Positions 37,166 to 50,021 of a stretch of DNA of 64,000 nucleotides are shown here, in pieces. The first letter of the stretch is position 1; every line of letters begins with the position of its first letter. The notes under the pieces were generated by a model. That model searched no databases. It saw only the letters and a list, made by a program, of their open reading frames with translations, and was not told where the DNA came from. A program made the position numbers and the translations under genes. This stretch comes from Atherinomorus stipes (Eukaryota; Chordata; Actinopteri; Atheriniformes; Atherinidae): positions 682,001 to 746,000 of the forward strand of contig JALJCO010007119.1 of the NCBI GenBank assembly GCA_023101725.1. The letters are read 5' to 3'.

Positions 37166-38849
37166 CTCAGACACACATACATTTGCAGTTAAACACACAG
37201 CATGCACGCACACATTCTGCAGCATACCACTGGCTTGTTTTTCTTACCACTGAGCGCTTTGCCCTGTAATTTGATCTCCACTGCTTGATGCATCCTCCAT
37301 GATGCCACTTTGAATTAACCTATGTCTCCATAACTCTCCTTGGCCCCTGCTAATAAAATGGCCTCTACTAACTTATGCCATTTATATTGAAGGGGAGGGG
37401 GGTGGGCACTTGGTCCATCTCATGGTCATACACAGTGTAACTAACAGAAATTGAGAAGAGAAGAGAGGAACAAGACAATTGACTGTGAAAAGGCCTGTTA
37501 ATGACTGGGCACAGATGGTCAGAAATAACCCAAGGATAGACGGAGGAGACACTCGCCTCTGCCAACTGGCTTGGTACACAAAACTCACCCAATGAGACGC
37601 AAGCTACAGAGCTGTTAGGTCACAAATTGGATCACAGCTGTTCGTTTGCACCCTGTGCTAAGCGCACAATCCCCGTTAGCTTGCAAGAGGTTAGCCACGC
37701 CCGAGGAGAAGGAGCTAGCCCACCTTTTTCTCACTCGTGTTTTTAAACAGCACAGCAAGTTGAACCGATATGCCTCACACTGTTAACACTGGCACGCTGT
37801 ATATAGCATTAATTGGCAGTTGTGTTCTTGCCCTCACTGCAGGGAAAAGCTGAGTTCAGCTTCAGTCACTGTAGCATAATATGCAAGGGGGAAAAAAAGA
37901 GGCAAAAAGGAAGGCAGAAGCAGAAAAAAAGCGCAGCACTGGCACCACAAGCAGATCGCCAGCCTGCTTACACCCCAGAGTGACACACACACACACACAT
38001 TGTTACTCCACCCTACCAGCCCCCTTCAGTTTGCAGCCAAAAAAGCAAAGGGAAAGGTTTTCCACACACACACATCTGACACCTCATCAGCCAGCTGAAG
38101 GGCTGATTAGCACAGAGGTGACTGCGGCTGCATCTCTGTCCAACTCAGGACCACACTGTCCTCACGTTGACCTTGAGCTTCTTCCTCTTTTCTGTTTTCC
38201 TCCCTCTTTTTATTCTCCATTTTACTAGTGTTCTCCCATCTCTCCTTCCTAACTCCCTCTTGTGTCTTTTCCCTCTTTCCACTCTGTACTGCACCAATCT
38301 GCACTGCCCCTGTCCTTCCACATAGCCAGGGAGGGATCACGAGGCAAAATGCAAGCATGGGAGAGAAAGAGGGAGGGAGGATAGAGAAGTGGAGGTGGGG
38401 GGGGGGAGAAAAAAACTGGCAGGCTCCCCCTTTGTCTGCAGGCGATCAGTTACAGTCTTGGTTGCCGATGAAATTTAATCCCCACCGCATTTACATGCCA
38501 AGTTTGACTTCTGGCAAGCCTTATTAAATAGATTTGTAAATCATTTCATCTTGATTAGAATCTGTTCTCAAGGGGATCACCATTTTTATTTTTTTTTGCC
38601 TTGCTTGTGTTTTTGTTATGTGTACAATCTGTGCCCACTGGTGTTAAGATTTGAAAGTCGACCCCCTTTTTCAGTGCAACTGAGCATAAGCAGTAGGTTT
38701 TAGGGGACAAAGACCAATGCATGCCAAGTCCCGTCTGTCACCGGCCAAGCCACTGTGTCAGCATGTCTCTCATCTCTAGAGGTCATGTCGGTGGCCGGGC
38801 AACCGTTCTGATGTGCCTTCTCTTTATTAGGCTGACACCACAGTGTCTT

Positions 38850-39180
38850 TAGCATGGAACAATGTCATTTCAAATTGCGCCTAATCAGATGGCATTTTGT
38901 AATTGCCAGCAAACATCTTATGAATATGAATTTATAATTGTTCAATTACAAGTCAACTGCATCATATTCATTGGCTTATTTATTTTTTCTCCCGCTGGCC
39001 GGGACCAATTATAGGATTTCAATCTTGAGGCAATCAAGTGATAAGGGTGAGGCGTTTAGTGTTTGCTGTCACTATATAATTCTCTCGAATGTTAAACATG
39101 CATCTGGGAGGGCTGTATTTGTCAGAAGGCTGTGCATGGAGGTGCACCTGCCTAATTGAGTGGTAATGAGCTGTCAGGAG
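38850..39180. promoter_or_regulatory. candidate conserved non-coding block
   Basis: Unique sequence dense in homeodomain-type motifs: GCGCCTAATCAGATGG near 38877, TTTGTAATTGCC near 38895, GAATTTATAATTGTTCAATTAC near 38927, CCAATTATAGGATTTC near 39004 and CTGCCTAATTGAGTGGTAATG near 39149, with a CACCTG E-box just before it at 39145. No repeat or ORF explains it. Of the islands in this window it looks most like an ancient enhancer, but this is a compositional judgement only. Confidence 0.35.
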
Positions 39181-39533
39181 TGCAGGCTTGGTGATTGGCT
39201 CTTGGCGGGGCGTCCTGTGCCAGTGGGTTGTATGGGCTGGCCCCGGCCCTACTGCAGGATCAGCCAGCTCCGCAGCCCTGCAGGCCTGAGTAGGCGGGGT
39301 GTGGTAAATTAGGGTGGAGAGGCCAAAGACGCTGGCTGTGGAGCCATCCTGTGGCTTTCACTCAACTGTGGGATTTATTTAGGTTGTTTACTATTATTCT
39401 TACTCCAGATTTGGTTTCAGTTCTTCATGTATGAGTTGGAAGATGATTTTAGATGTTTTGCTTCAGCAAAAGTGGAAATTTTACACTTATTAAGCATCCT
39501 GTGGTTTAGTTCTATTAAACACAATTTGAGCTA

Positions 39534-40060
39534 CAGTGGTGTATGAAAGTTTTCATACTCTCCCATTAAAGAACAGGATAAATTCACAATAGTAATTCAA
39601 ATGACAAGGAACTGAGAAAAGTGATAATAAATAAAAATCTACTAAATTATAATTTAGTAAAATAACACATTGTTTTGAAATTGTGGTTTTAAAAATTAGA
39701 TTAGAAAACAAACAAAAATGTCCTAGACAAATTAGAGCACCTTGCTCATGAACAGTGGACCAAAATACCTGTCAACAGGTGCAGAAGTCTGATTGGATGA
39801 TACAGAAAACACTTGAGTGCAGTGACTGGCTCAAAATGTTGCTTAATAAAATTTTATTTCAGGAGCCCCATCAGGCTTGTTTACCTTTTTCAATTTTTCT
39901 TTGTTTTTAATCTTATTAGTGAACCACAATACAAAATCAGTGTCATGATTTTCATCAATTATTAATTATTATTACTTTTTGTCAATTTCAACTTATTTCA
40001 CTGACAGCTATTTTTTTTCCGTCTTTAATAGGAGGGTATGTAAACTTTTTTATGCCGCTG
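39534..40060. mobile_element. Tc1/mariner-like MITE, complete copy, TA-flanked
   Basis: The 5' end CAGTGGTGTATGAAAGTTTT, then CATACTCTCCCATTAAAG, is inverted at the 3' end, whose reverse complement reads CAGCGGCATAAAAAAGTTTA, then CATACCCTCCTATTAAAG. TA dinucleotides at 39532-39533 and 40061-40062 give the TA target duplication of Tc1/mariner elements. At 527 bp it lacks a transposase. It shares its interior with the copy at 343-1027. Confidence 0.9.
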
Positions 40061-40555
40061 TATGTAGAAAAACAGTCTTTTTTTTATTCAAAAGAAACTT
40101 TTGCAAATTTTCTCTTTTGAATTAAGGCAAAACCCTTATTTGCAATCACAACAATCAGTATTGTTTCTTGCAAGCTCCATTGCATGTCTCCACTGGGATT
40201 TCGGACCACTCTTTTTCTGCAAATGTGTCCAGGACTTTAAGGTTCAAAGGCTTGCTTATCATCACTCTTGGACTTGTTTCCCCCCACAGATTCTGAATAA
40301 GAATCTTGGCTAGACCTGCCCAAAATGTTTATATTGTTCTCTGTTTGATACTTCCAAAAGAACTTTTGTAGCAAGATTGTTCAGTAATTAATACCCGAAA
40401 CAACATCCACACTTTAAAGTGGTGATGGGAAAGTAATGCTTTGAGTTTGTTTTTAGATGCTGTGCTGCATAACCCAGTAAACATAAAGTGTGGTGGAAAA
40501 CCTCGAGGCATAAAGTCTTTACTTTATGTAGACTTTATATTTTACTGCTAATTCT

Positions 40556-40640
40556 GTGTTTTAATTTGCTCTGTAAAGCGCATTGATGTGCATTTGTGTT
40601 TGAAAACCGCTTTACAGTTGAAACCAAGATGAGGTTTGCA
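40556..40640 (+). repeat. possible LINE-type 3' tail relic
   Basis: CTCTGTAAAGCGCATTGATGTG followed by AAAACCGCTTTACAGTTGAAA resembles the terminal stem of L2-like 3' tails (short GTAAAGCG/CGCTTTAC inverted repeat). Too short to classify securely. Confidence 0.35.
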
Positions 40641-42079
40641 AAAGAAAAACCTGGCATTGGACAAGTGAACCTTCCAACATAAATGTGATCTGAAAAATTT
40701 GGCTAGATTGGTCATTAATTGGTTAAAAAAAGAACAATTTCAACTTTCAGCATCAGAATTCAGACATCAATCTAATGCAGAATCTATGAAACTTAAATAA
40801 AAAAGCAAAAACTAAGCAGAATATCTTTTAAAGTACACAGTAGGGTCATGTGGAGTACTGACCTGCAACAGTTGTCAGCTTTTTCATAGTTTGTATATAG
40901 AAAAACAGTCAGCATTCACTTTAACTTTAATATTTTTGAGGTTTGACTTGTTTTAAAGAGCACTAGATTTTAGATTACTCATGAGTTTGGCTCTCCGGTA
41001 ACTTCCTTCCCTGCTTTCCCAAACTGAGAGTCCTCGGACCGCTGACGTCTTTATGTGAGGAACAGTCTACTCATAAGTACTTTGCGTAGCTTCATGTTTT
41101 AAAAACAAACTAACAAAGAAATATCCCTTTATGACAGTGCAATTAATGAATCCAGTATCCATGCATGATTACTTCCCATCCATGCATGAATATTATAGAT
41201 AATAAAATGTTTTTGGACTCAAAAATCTTCATGCATTGCTCACTATAAAGAAAGCTTGCTAGTGTCTGTTTCTAGGTTTTGTAGGAAGTCATTGTTAGAA
41301 ATCCCTAATAAGAGCTTAAACCACAGAATAAATGTATTAAAAGATGACATGCCAAAACAGTAGTTATGCCTATATAACATTATAAAGGCAAACATGTAGT
41401 ACCATCCTTCCTCTTTTATTGCTTTCATTTATTTTTTCAACTTAAGTGTAAACACTGTAAACTTTAGAAGTGCAAATATGTTTGGGATTGTTTACAAAAA
41501 GAAAGTTTACATGATGTCAGAGTTCAGCTCATTCTGTTTATGTGGACAAGAGGTTCTCATCATGCTGAATGGCATGTGTTTTGGTTCCGATTTGTCTTTT
41601 TTTTGTGATAAATTTATCTCTTTTTTTTTTTTTTCGTTTGTCAGAGTCGTGTGTGAAAGAACAAAGTTGGCAGGGCTGAGCTGGATTTATTTTGGGAGGC
41701 TTTATTTACAATTAATAATTGGAACATTTTTGGACTCCGGTTGGTTTCCAGGCTGCAGCCCATATTGCTTTACCAGCATGCTGTGTCTTTTTCTTTCTAC
41801 ACCCACATTACCTTGTAAAAGCAGTTTTTCTTCTGCAGCAGGGAAAACACCATGTCCTTTCACCCCAGATTACTGTGTGCATCTGCTCCACCAGCAACAA
41901 CTCTGTTTTCTGCCGGATGAAATAGTTCGCACTTAATGATATTTCTGCTTGCCATCACCTTGTCCCCTCGCTCCTGCTGCTTCAAAGCCCTCCAGCATAT
42001 CTGTGCTTTTTTATTCATGAGACCAAGTTGTAAAGCATTGAATAATGTTTCCGTGCTACACTGGGATGTTGTGGCCATT

Positions 42080-42250
42080 TGTGTGAATTTCACATCTTAA
42101 TTGAATAGCCTGAGTAATTATTTGTCAAGTAATGCTGGGCAGAAAATAAATAGCCACTTTGCGGCTGTGAATTGTGCCTGATAGCCATGTGTTGATACTC
42201 TCACCAGGGAGGGTAAAAACCTGCTCTACTGGCTAAGTATCTGATTAAGA
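42080..42250. promoter_or_regulatory. candidate conserved non-coding block
   Basis: Unique sequence with CATCTTAATTGAATAGCC, GAGTAATTATTTGTCAAG, AAATAAATAGCCAC and AATTGTGCCTGATAGCC. The motif density and absence of repeats resemble enhancer-type intronic DNA. No ORF or RNA structure was recognised. Confidence 0.28.
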
Positions 42251-43037
42251 TTCACATGATGGAACCGCAGACGCTTTAGGATGGCGTGTCTCCTGGGCAA
42301 AGATGGCGAGTAGAGTTAAGTGTCAGACAGTGTTACATGATCACATTGGAGCATAAAGCTTTGACTTAATAAATATTGCTGAAATTTTCTCACCGCAAAC
42401 CATCCGAAGCACTCGGGTCAGCTTGCCAGATTTTTAAAGCTACCCAGGAAGAACCAGCACAGATGTACTTTTCTGTGGCAGATGCTGGGAAGTGCTCTTT
42501 GAGAATTGTGTCGTTTTGCAAGGTTTCATTTTTCCTTTTATTCTCTTGTAATTTGTTTATGGTCTGTTATAAGCCAGCACATACCTTCCTTCTGCCAGTT
42601 TGGCCATGATCCATTGTAAACTGCCAGTATTTTTACTTTTACTCTTCTTATTTAAAGTAATAATCCTCAGGATTTTTAGCATTTTGCATCTAATTATAAT
42701 TATTTTCAAAGGGCAACAAGTTTTTAAGCAATAATCTGTCACTGAAATTTTATTCTGTAATTATGTCTGTTTCCTCGTTTCCAGTACTAGTAGCAGATCA
42801 TCGCTCACAAGTAAACCTGCCACAGTGAACGATGAAATTATGTTATCATAATTATTAAAATGTTTCATTATTAGATAGTGATCATATTTGCAGAGTCATC
42901 ATAATTTTTTTTCATTCGGCTATTGTTTGGTGAAACTGATAAAAATGTTGTATTTCTATATTAGTTTCACTTTTTAATAGAGCTGATTGATGGTCTTTTA
43001 ATGATGGGATCACATTGGATACCTGCCCTATAGCTTT

Positions 43038-43079
43038 CACACACACACACACACACGCATATACTATATATATGTGACC

Positions 43080-43127
<48 letters not shown>
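43038..43127. repeat. (CA)n followed by a long (AT)n microsatellite
   Basis: CA units at 43038-43056, a short ATACTATATATATGTGACC spacer, then about 22 AT units at 43083-43127. Confidence 0.96.
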
Positions 43128-43129
<2 letters not shown>

Positions 43130-43869
43130 CTGTTTTTGTATTTGTGAATTTTTAAGCTATTAAAAGGTCTGTAGTGTAATAGAGGCCTAAAATAGGTGAA
43201 ATAATGTACATAATATACTTATTTTTCAGAATAGTGACTGTCCCAACAGAAAGTGAAATGTTATTGGAGCCAATCTTATTTAATCAACACTTTAAGCTTA
43301 AAAAATATGTGCGGATTGTTAGCCTCCTTTGTTGCAGCTTGTTTTCAGTGCATGACAGATCTGAACTGCTGGTAGGTCAGTTTAGCACCTGCATTCTTTC
43401 ATAATTGAGCCAGATGGTATCATAATACACACCCTATGCTGTTTGACACAGTTTTTCAGAATTAAGCAAGGTCTTCCCTGACAAAGATGTTGCTTGTAAA
43501 TCAGCGTATGTTGCTCAAAAAAACCTGTTCACATTATTTAGCACATATTATTTAGCACATCTTTTGCACTAATGCAAATTATGGTAAATGCAATGCAGGT
43601 ATTGGTGCATTGATTACAAGTTGGATGGCTTCTTGGCTTGGAGCACTGGGGATGCAAAGTCCAGGGTTTCCCCCAGAATATGCAGTTTTTATTAATTAAA
43701 CCTGAAGACAATATTTGTCATTAACTCGGTGTGTCTTTAAGCTTAAAAAAAGCAACAGATGTTTTGTCAGTGTATCAGCCCCTCTCATGATCGTTATCCT
43801 CTCCACTTAGTGGGCCTCCTAAAGTTTATGTTTTTACCTGGTTAGTCATTACCAAAAGTTAAAAAAAGA

Positions 43870-44617
43870 GGATCAGTTAGTTAAATTTGATGTTAGAAGA
43901 ACATCTCAAGGATAAAAGATCTGATGTCTCAGGAAAATCTGGAAAAACTAGTCTTCATCTGCATTCATCTTCAGTCGGCGACTACTGTAACAGCGTCTTT
44001 ACTGGTCTACCTAAAAAATCAGTTAAACAGCTGCAGCTCATTCAGAACTCTGCTGCCCGAGTTCTCACTATGACCAGAAAAGTGGACCACATCAGTCCAA
44101 TTCTGAGGTCTTTACACTGGCTGCCAGTCCATCAGAGAATAGACTTTAAAGTTCTGCTGTTGGTCTATGAAGCTCTGAATGGTTTAGGCCCAAAATACAT
44201 CAGTGACCTCTTGACCCAGTATGAACCTACCAGACCCCTCAGGTCATCTGGATCCAGTCTTTTATCAGTTCCTAGAGTCAGAACCAGACATGGAGAAGCT
44301 GCGTTCAGCTTCTATGCTCCACATGTCTGGAACAAACTCCCAGAAAGTCTCAGATCAGCTGAAACACTTAGTTTATTTAAATCCAGGTTGAAGATCCACC
44401 TGTTCTCAGCTGCATTTACGTAGATTTTATTCAAAAGTTAAAATCCGCACATCTCTATATTCTCTCTTTTTAATCTTAAATGCTTTAAATTTTGAATCGT
44501 GCTTCTAATTTTTTTTTTTTCTCCCTTTTGCTTATAATGTTTTATGTAAAGCACTTTGAATTGTTCTGTACATGAAATGTGCTATACAAATAAACTTGCC
44601 TTGCCAACTTGCCTTAT
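43870..44617 (+). mobile_element. L2-clade LINE fragment with an open 178-codon C-terminal frame
   Basis: The frame 43887-44423 is uninterrupted and encodes the end of an L2-type reverse-transcriptase ORF: DYCNSVFTGLPKKSV, LIQNSAARVLTMTRKVDHIS, LRSLHWLPVHQRIDFKVLLL, LGPKYISDLL, RHGEAAFSFYAPHVWNKLP, ending LFKSRLKIHLFSAAFT. The catalytic YADD region is absent because of 5' truncation, so it is not functional. The 3' tail has GCACTTTGAATTGTTCTGTA, then GTGCTATACAAATAAAC, and ends in short CTTGCC repeats near 44617. It is from a different L2 subfamily than the fragment at 7.9-8.9 kb. Confidence 0.92.
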
Positions 44618-45904
44618 ATGTGGGATTATTTCTTGGCTTGGCACAGTGATATATTTAAACTTGTACCAGTTATCTGTAATATATTGATTAGACCTCCAAG
44701 TGGCCGTTGCTCTTGGTTTCAAAACCATACCTGCGCAGAGGCTCTCCTTTATAGATGATTGTGCCTACTGCCAGACATTGCTGTTGCTCACCATGGTTGG
44801 CAAGTGCTGTGTGATGGCTAAACACATACAGTACACAGAGAACTGGAATATCACCCAGTAACTTCTGTTTATGTGTGCCATCAAAGTGAGTTCACATGAC
44901 ACTGAGGTGTACTGAAATTAGTGACTTGGTAGCTAAATACAAGCATACTGTTGGGTTGAGCTACTGAACCAGTTGATGTCAAATTGAATACAGTAGATAC
45001 AACTGTGATTTTCTGTAAACTACTGATTTTAAGCCTTTTTCCTCACTTAATTTAATTTATGTTCAATTGGAGTTACTTTTTCCCTAAAAAACAAGAAGGC
45101 CGCAATACAATTATTGTTTGGTTGTACTCAAAGTTTTAGATTCATATCTCAAAAAATTAAAATAATCTCTTTATTGGTTGAACAACTAAAATATGCACAT
45201 TTGAATAGGACTGCAGTGCAAACACTGCCCATCAGGTCTAGCAGGCTGAGCAATCGTCCTTCACATAACCTCCACATACTTTTTTTTTATTTAGGCATTT
45301 CCTGGTTTCATTAGTATTACCCAATCTGTATTTAAAGTATTGATTAGTGAACCTAAGATTTTCTGGTAGTTTAATTTTATTCATGCTGGAACATAGCCAG
45401 GAAATGGTTTTCTTCACTTTTTCCATTTTTTCTGTATTTATTGGATCTTACATTTAGTGGCCACATATATGAAGTATAATTCTAATTCTTCATCAGAAAC
45501 CAGAAAAAAGTCTAATGGTTTTAGAAATAGGACATTTTGGCAGTTTTATTAAACTGGTGTGCATACAGCCCTTCCCTCCTTCACTGTTTTTCCAAATGTT
45601 ATTCTTGGAAACAATTAGTCGATAGTACACGCAGCAGTAGTACAAATTCCTTTGTGTATGATATTTATTTAGCTCGCTTCTGCATCAGTACATCCAGGGG
45701 AAAGTCTTTATTTTTTATACATGGTCCCACTCAAACATCGGCTACTACTCTGACCTTATCTATTGTTTCTCAAGTGTATATTGTAAGCAGCTTTGGAGGC
45801 TTTATAGAGACTTAGCCGGCAGGGCTGCCGTTGCTCTGGTGGAACATTTGGACCTTTGGCAAGTGTCAGATTTTCAGCTGCACATTAAATCTCTTAACCC
45901 AGTT

Positions 45905-45980
45905 CACCCCCCCTTTCCCCATACCCCCTTCCCTTCCCAGTCTTTCTTTCTCTTCCTCTTTCCTTTTCCCTCTCTTTCTG
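45905..45980. repeat. C/T-rich low-complexity tract
   Basis: Almost pure pyrimidine with C-runs and TTTC/CTTT units. No gene is associated. Confidence 0.8.
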
Positions 45981-46169
45981 CCATGCTAACAAGCTGGCTG
46001 TGATTTATTTTTCATGTGTGGCACTGGTAGCCCTCCCTTTTTCTCTTTTTTTCAAAATTCTCCAGCCCTTAAATTCTTGTGCCAGTGGTTAGCCTGGTGC
46101 CCAGCCCCTGAGGGGGCAGACTGGAGATGCAGCCAGAGCAGCTGCACACTACCCCAACTGGGCAAAGTC

Positions 46170-46380
46170 CTCCAGACGCACTGTCATGGGGAGGCCAGAG
46201 ACGCTTTGATTAGCATGTCTGTCATTATTGGCCAGCTTGAATGTCATGCACCTCGAGCCCAGTTGTCTAATGCTTTGGCTGGCCAATGGGGCCACTCCTC
46301 GCAATTACTGATAGGGCCGCTTCTTCCAGTCTGGAGGTGAAGCCAGAGAGAGTACCAAAGTGCCAAATGATTGTCCTCAG
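46170..46380. promoter_or_regulatory. candidate conserved non-coding block
   Basis: Unique sequence with GACGCTTTGATTAGCATGTC, GTCATTATTGGCCAGC, GGCTGGCCAATGGGGCC (CCAAT box in reverse, near 46279), CGCAATTACTGATAGG and CAAATGATTGTCC. No ORF or repeat accounts for it. Confidence 0.3.
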
Positions 46381-47389
46381 TAAATAAAAAGCAGACATCT
46401 TCCTTTTTGATGTTCTGCATGTGCGTGCTTTATTTCAGATGCCGTGGTGCAATCACATTTGAAAGCATTTTGCGCTCCCAACATAAGAAGGGGGTGGGGT
46501 GGGGGGGACCAATCAAAACAATAACTGTGGTTCCTTTTGACAAAGCCCTTGGCTCGCAGTTGTCAGAAGATGTAAGCTGACTCATCCACACAAGAAGGGC
46601 ATGTATCCCTGGGAGCGAGGGGCAAAAAGCTATGATGAACCCTCCCCTCTGTGCTTGCCTCATTCCACTGAGCCTGCATGGATTAATTACAAGACTAGTA
46701 GCTAGTTTAGTCCCATTATTTATTTTTTTCTTATGAATAATTTCACTCTCCTTTTCTGCCTCTATTTTATTCTGCTCAGGACTTTCAGCTTCACCCTGTG
46801 GAAATAAGAGCGCATTGATTATTTTCCATCTAGCAAATATCCCAGTAACTGAGGAATAACATACCTTCCCCCTAATTGGTTTGTTTATCTTGAGCAACAG
46901 ACTCTGGGTTTGTTTGGACTCTGGCTGGCATCCACACACTGCATCGCTCCTCAGCATGATTACTCACCTTGGGAGGAGGCTGCTGTGGCAAGGTTGATGT
47001 TCCCCACATAGACATCAGGCTGTCATTCTCCCCACTTATGTGACATCATTTGCCAAGACAGATTTGTTACAGGAGGAATAAATTCAGGCCTAAAAAGGGA
47101 TTGATTTAAGGACAGGCTGCAAGTGGAAAAAAGGCGACAGGAGGGATGGGGGCTCCGAGACACATTTCACCACTCAGAGGGCTCGGGCCAGATCCAAACA
47201 AGCTGCCAACAGAAAGATGGATTCTGGCTTCATGTATAATTGATAAACTGTATGTTCTAGGTGTCAGCTTTAAAGAGGGAGCTAGGACTATATCAGGAAG
47301 CTATTTTTCCTCTCTGAGGCAAGCATCATTTTTATTTTGTCCTCCCCCGTTCTCTGGCTTATCTTCTCAGTTCAGAAAGCCCCGTTGAA

Positions 47390-47720
47390 AATTATCGTTT
47401 TCTTTGAAGGCGACATTTAGGAAGTGCAGCATTAAAAGCACATCCTGTTCCTGTGCCTATTAGGAGAGCTGGTATAGGGCAGATAGCCATCTGCAAAGTT
47501 GACTGAACATCCTGAGTTATCAGGATTAGCCATCTCACTCTTGACACCTAGCACATTAATATTAGCTATGGGAGAGTCTATCCTGCTGAAAGCAGCATAA
47601 AAGGATTAATGCAGCTCTTATCCTTTTGGAAATAATGCCCTTTATTGAGCGGATCTGACACTGTAGAGGCTAATGATGACATTGAATGGAGCCAGAATAA
47701 GTAATGGCGCATCATCCCAT
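47390..47720. promoter_or_regulatory. candidate conserved non-coding block
   Basis: Unique sequence including AAATTATCGTTTTC, AGCATTAAAAGCACATCC, AGCACATTAATATTAGC, AGGATTAATGCAGC and AGGCTAATGATGACATTG. These are clustered homeodomain-type cores (TAAT/ATTA) in non-repetitive sequence of moderate GC. Confidence 0.3.
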
Positions 47721-48679
47721 GTCATGCAGCCAGAACAGTCGCTATTTGCATTCCAACAGCTCAGACTGTATTGATTGTGCTGAGGGCTTTCGGTTGTTTT
47801 TCCTCTTCAGCAGTGAGAGGGTGTTACTCAATCATCAGCGTCCTGTAGATAATGACAGTCCTCTCCCTGTGGGCCCAATGACATGTTTCGTCCGTCGCCG
47901 TACTGTATGCCGTGATTTCACCTCTGAGCACTTTGAGCTGAACAATTACTGTACAGCGAACACAATGTGCCAGCATGTCACCCTCCCTGTCTTTGATACA
48001 GCGTCTGTGGGGTTAATATGGCTACACACACTCACTTTGATAGAGATAGATTTTTATCCTGCCATTCAATCTGTGCGAATTTTTGTACATTTTGTCCCAC
48101 AAAGGCTGATGAAGTGGACCAGGGGAGGGTGAAATACCAACTTTATACCCTGTCATTTCCTTTAGGCACAATAGCTGTGAAAAACAGTTTCCAGTTTCAC
48201 TGTGTGTGTGTGTTTTTAAACAGGACTCAGAGTGCAACAAATGGCATGGTTCGTATTATTTCTTAATACACCCTGTGCACTTGACTCAAAATGATGCTGG
48301 ATGTAAACAGGAAATGTGTCCGCTTGGGGATAACTGCGTCCAGCCACACAGTGAGAATTTGAGATGATTGTGATTCAGGGCGAGCGAGTCTCCTTGAACC
48401 CCTAACATGATTTCATTATAAAGAGGTTAAACAGCTGTAATAATAAATCTGTCAAATTTTTAATACAATGTGCCATTTTGTCCTGGGCATTATCACACCG
48501 AGGGGCAGACAAGTGGCCATCAGGGCCACCTGAGAACATTCGCTCTGTTCTTTCTGCTAAATTGCTGCTTCTCCTTGGTGTTATATATTTTTGCAGCTGA
48601 CAAGATAGTAACCTTATCAATCAAAGCTGCTTTTTCTTCCCTTCCAAGGACCAGTGTTGATATGTTTTAAGTGTGCTCC

Positions 48680-48820
48680 CCTTTGGTGGATTTAATGGGA
48701 ATATTGCATGCTCATTTCAGCAATGTCTACCCGTTTCTTAATGAGCTGATAAAGCCCCAATTATCGAAGCAAATCCTGGTGTCTGATTTGCATTACTGAC
48801 TCTCATTTCACCACACACAG
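48680..48820. promoter_or_regulatory. candidate conserved non-coding block
   Basis: Unique sequence with GGATTTAATGGGAATATTGC, TCTTAATGAGCTGATAAAGC, CCCAATTATCGAAGC and TCTGATTTGCATTACTG (octamer-like ATTTGCAT). Repeat-free and without an ORF. Confidence 0.3.
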
Positions 48821-50021
48821 CGGAAATGTACATGATTGAGGTCCTGAGATGTTGGCCTGCCTTTCCAGAGACTTGCATGGTTTGTGTGTGTGAGTCTGTG
48901 TGTGTGAGTTGATGTGCCTGTGCAGAGACATAGAAGATGGACAGATTAGATTAGATACAGTAGAAGCTGCGCAACCTAGGCTGTTTGTGCGTAGAATGTG
49001 ATTTAGTTGTGAGGTTTGAGCCCACTCTGGGCTCTTGTGATGGGTGAGGGGACAGACTGACAGTGACAGTGGGGTGGTAATGCCTCTGAATGAGGAGGGA
49101 TGGCCCCTGTGTGACTCCCCCTCCCTGCAACTGAACACAGCAGCCATGTCTAAATGCACTGCAAAATGAATTCTTCTCCACACCTGTGTTGCCTGTTTTT
49201 TTCCACCAAACTAGAAACTATGGCTATTTATGGCATTATCTGTATGAGGGGAAATGGTACAAAAATAAAATAAATAAAGAAATCCAGGCTTTGGTTTTAT
49301 TATGCATCAGTAGCTGTATACACAATGATGATGTTGGATGTCAATTGATCAGTGGAGGTAAAAGATGAGAGCAGGTTTTTTCACATTTGCTCATTTTTAA
49401 CTGCCATTTTTCAACAAACGTCAGCCACTGGAAAAGCAATCAAAGGCACAAGTCTCCCAATTGAAAGCCATGTAAGCAGTTTGGTAATTCCCTAAAATAC
49501 AACCCATAAAATCGCTAAAGTACCGCCCCTAAGCATGGCAGGAGGGAAATACGACTCACATGGGTGTTTCCACATCGGTGCAGATGTCATTTTCAAGATT
49601 CTCCTCTAACAAGCCGGAGAATCTTCATAAGGAGGCAACAGGGGATTGAATGATGCATCTGTGTCCAGTACCATGAGTCATTTATGCGTTTTCAAACACG
49701 AGGTTTTGTACCGAGCGTTTTCAAACACCAGCTGCGTGTTCAAGACAAACATACGAAAACCTTTTTTCTCCCATTTCTGAATAACATTTACTTGGTTACA
49801 TGACAACAGTTTATGTAAGCAAAAGTTAGAATAATGTTTCTTCAGCAGGACTATCTCTTTTAAGGATGCTATTTTGCTGGTTGCCGTGGTTACATGTAAA
49901 TAAAACATGCTATAATCAAGGCTTTTTTTCGCTTTCTGGTTGGGTTAAACAACTAACTTTTAAAAAATTGGTTAGTGTGGTGCATTCTTACAGCACAATC
50001 GTTGCCGTCATGGATGCAGTT

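Noticed and set aside
41478..41936. 152-codon open frame on the + strand
   Set aside because: Phe/Cys-rich composition from T-rich DNA and no domain; not adk and no splice context.
46430..46957. 175-codon open frame on the - strand
   Set aside because: No homology recognised and composition like surrounding non-coding DNA.
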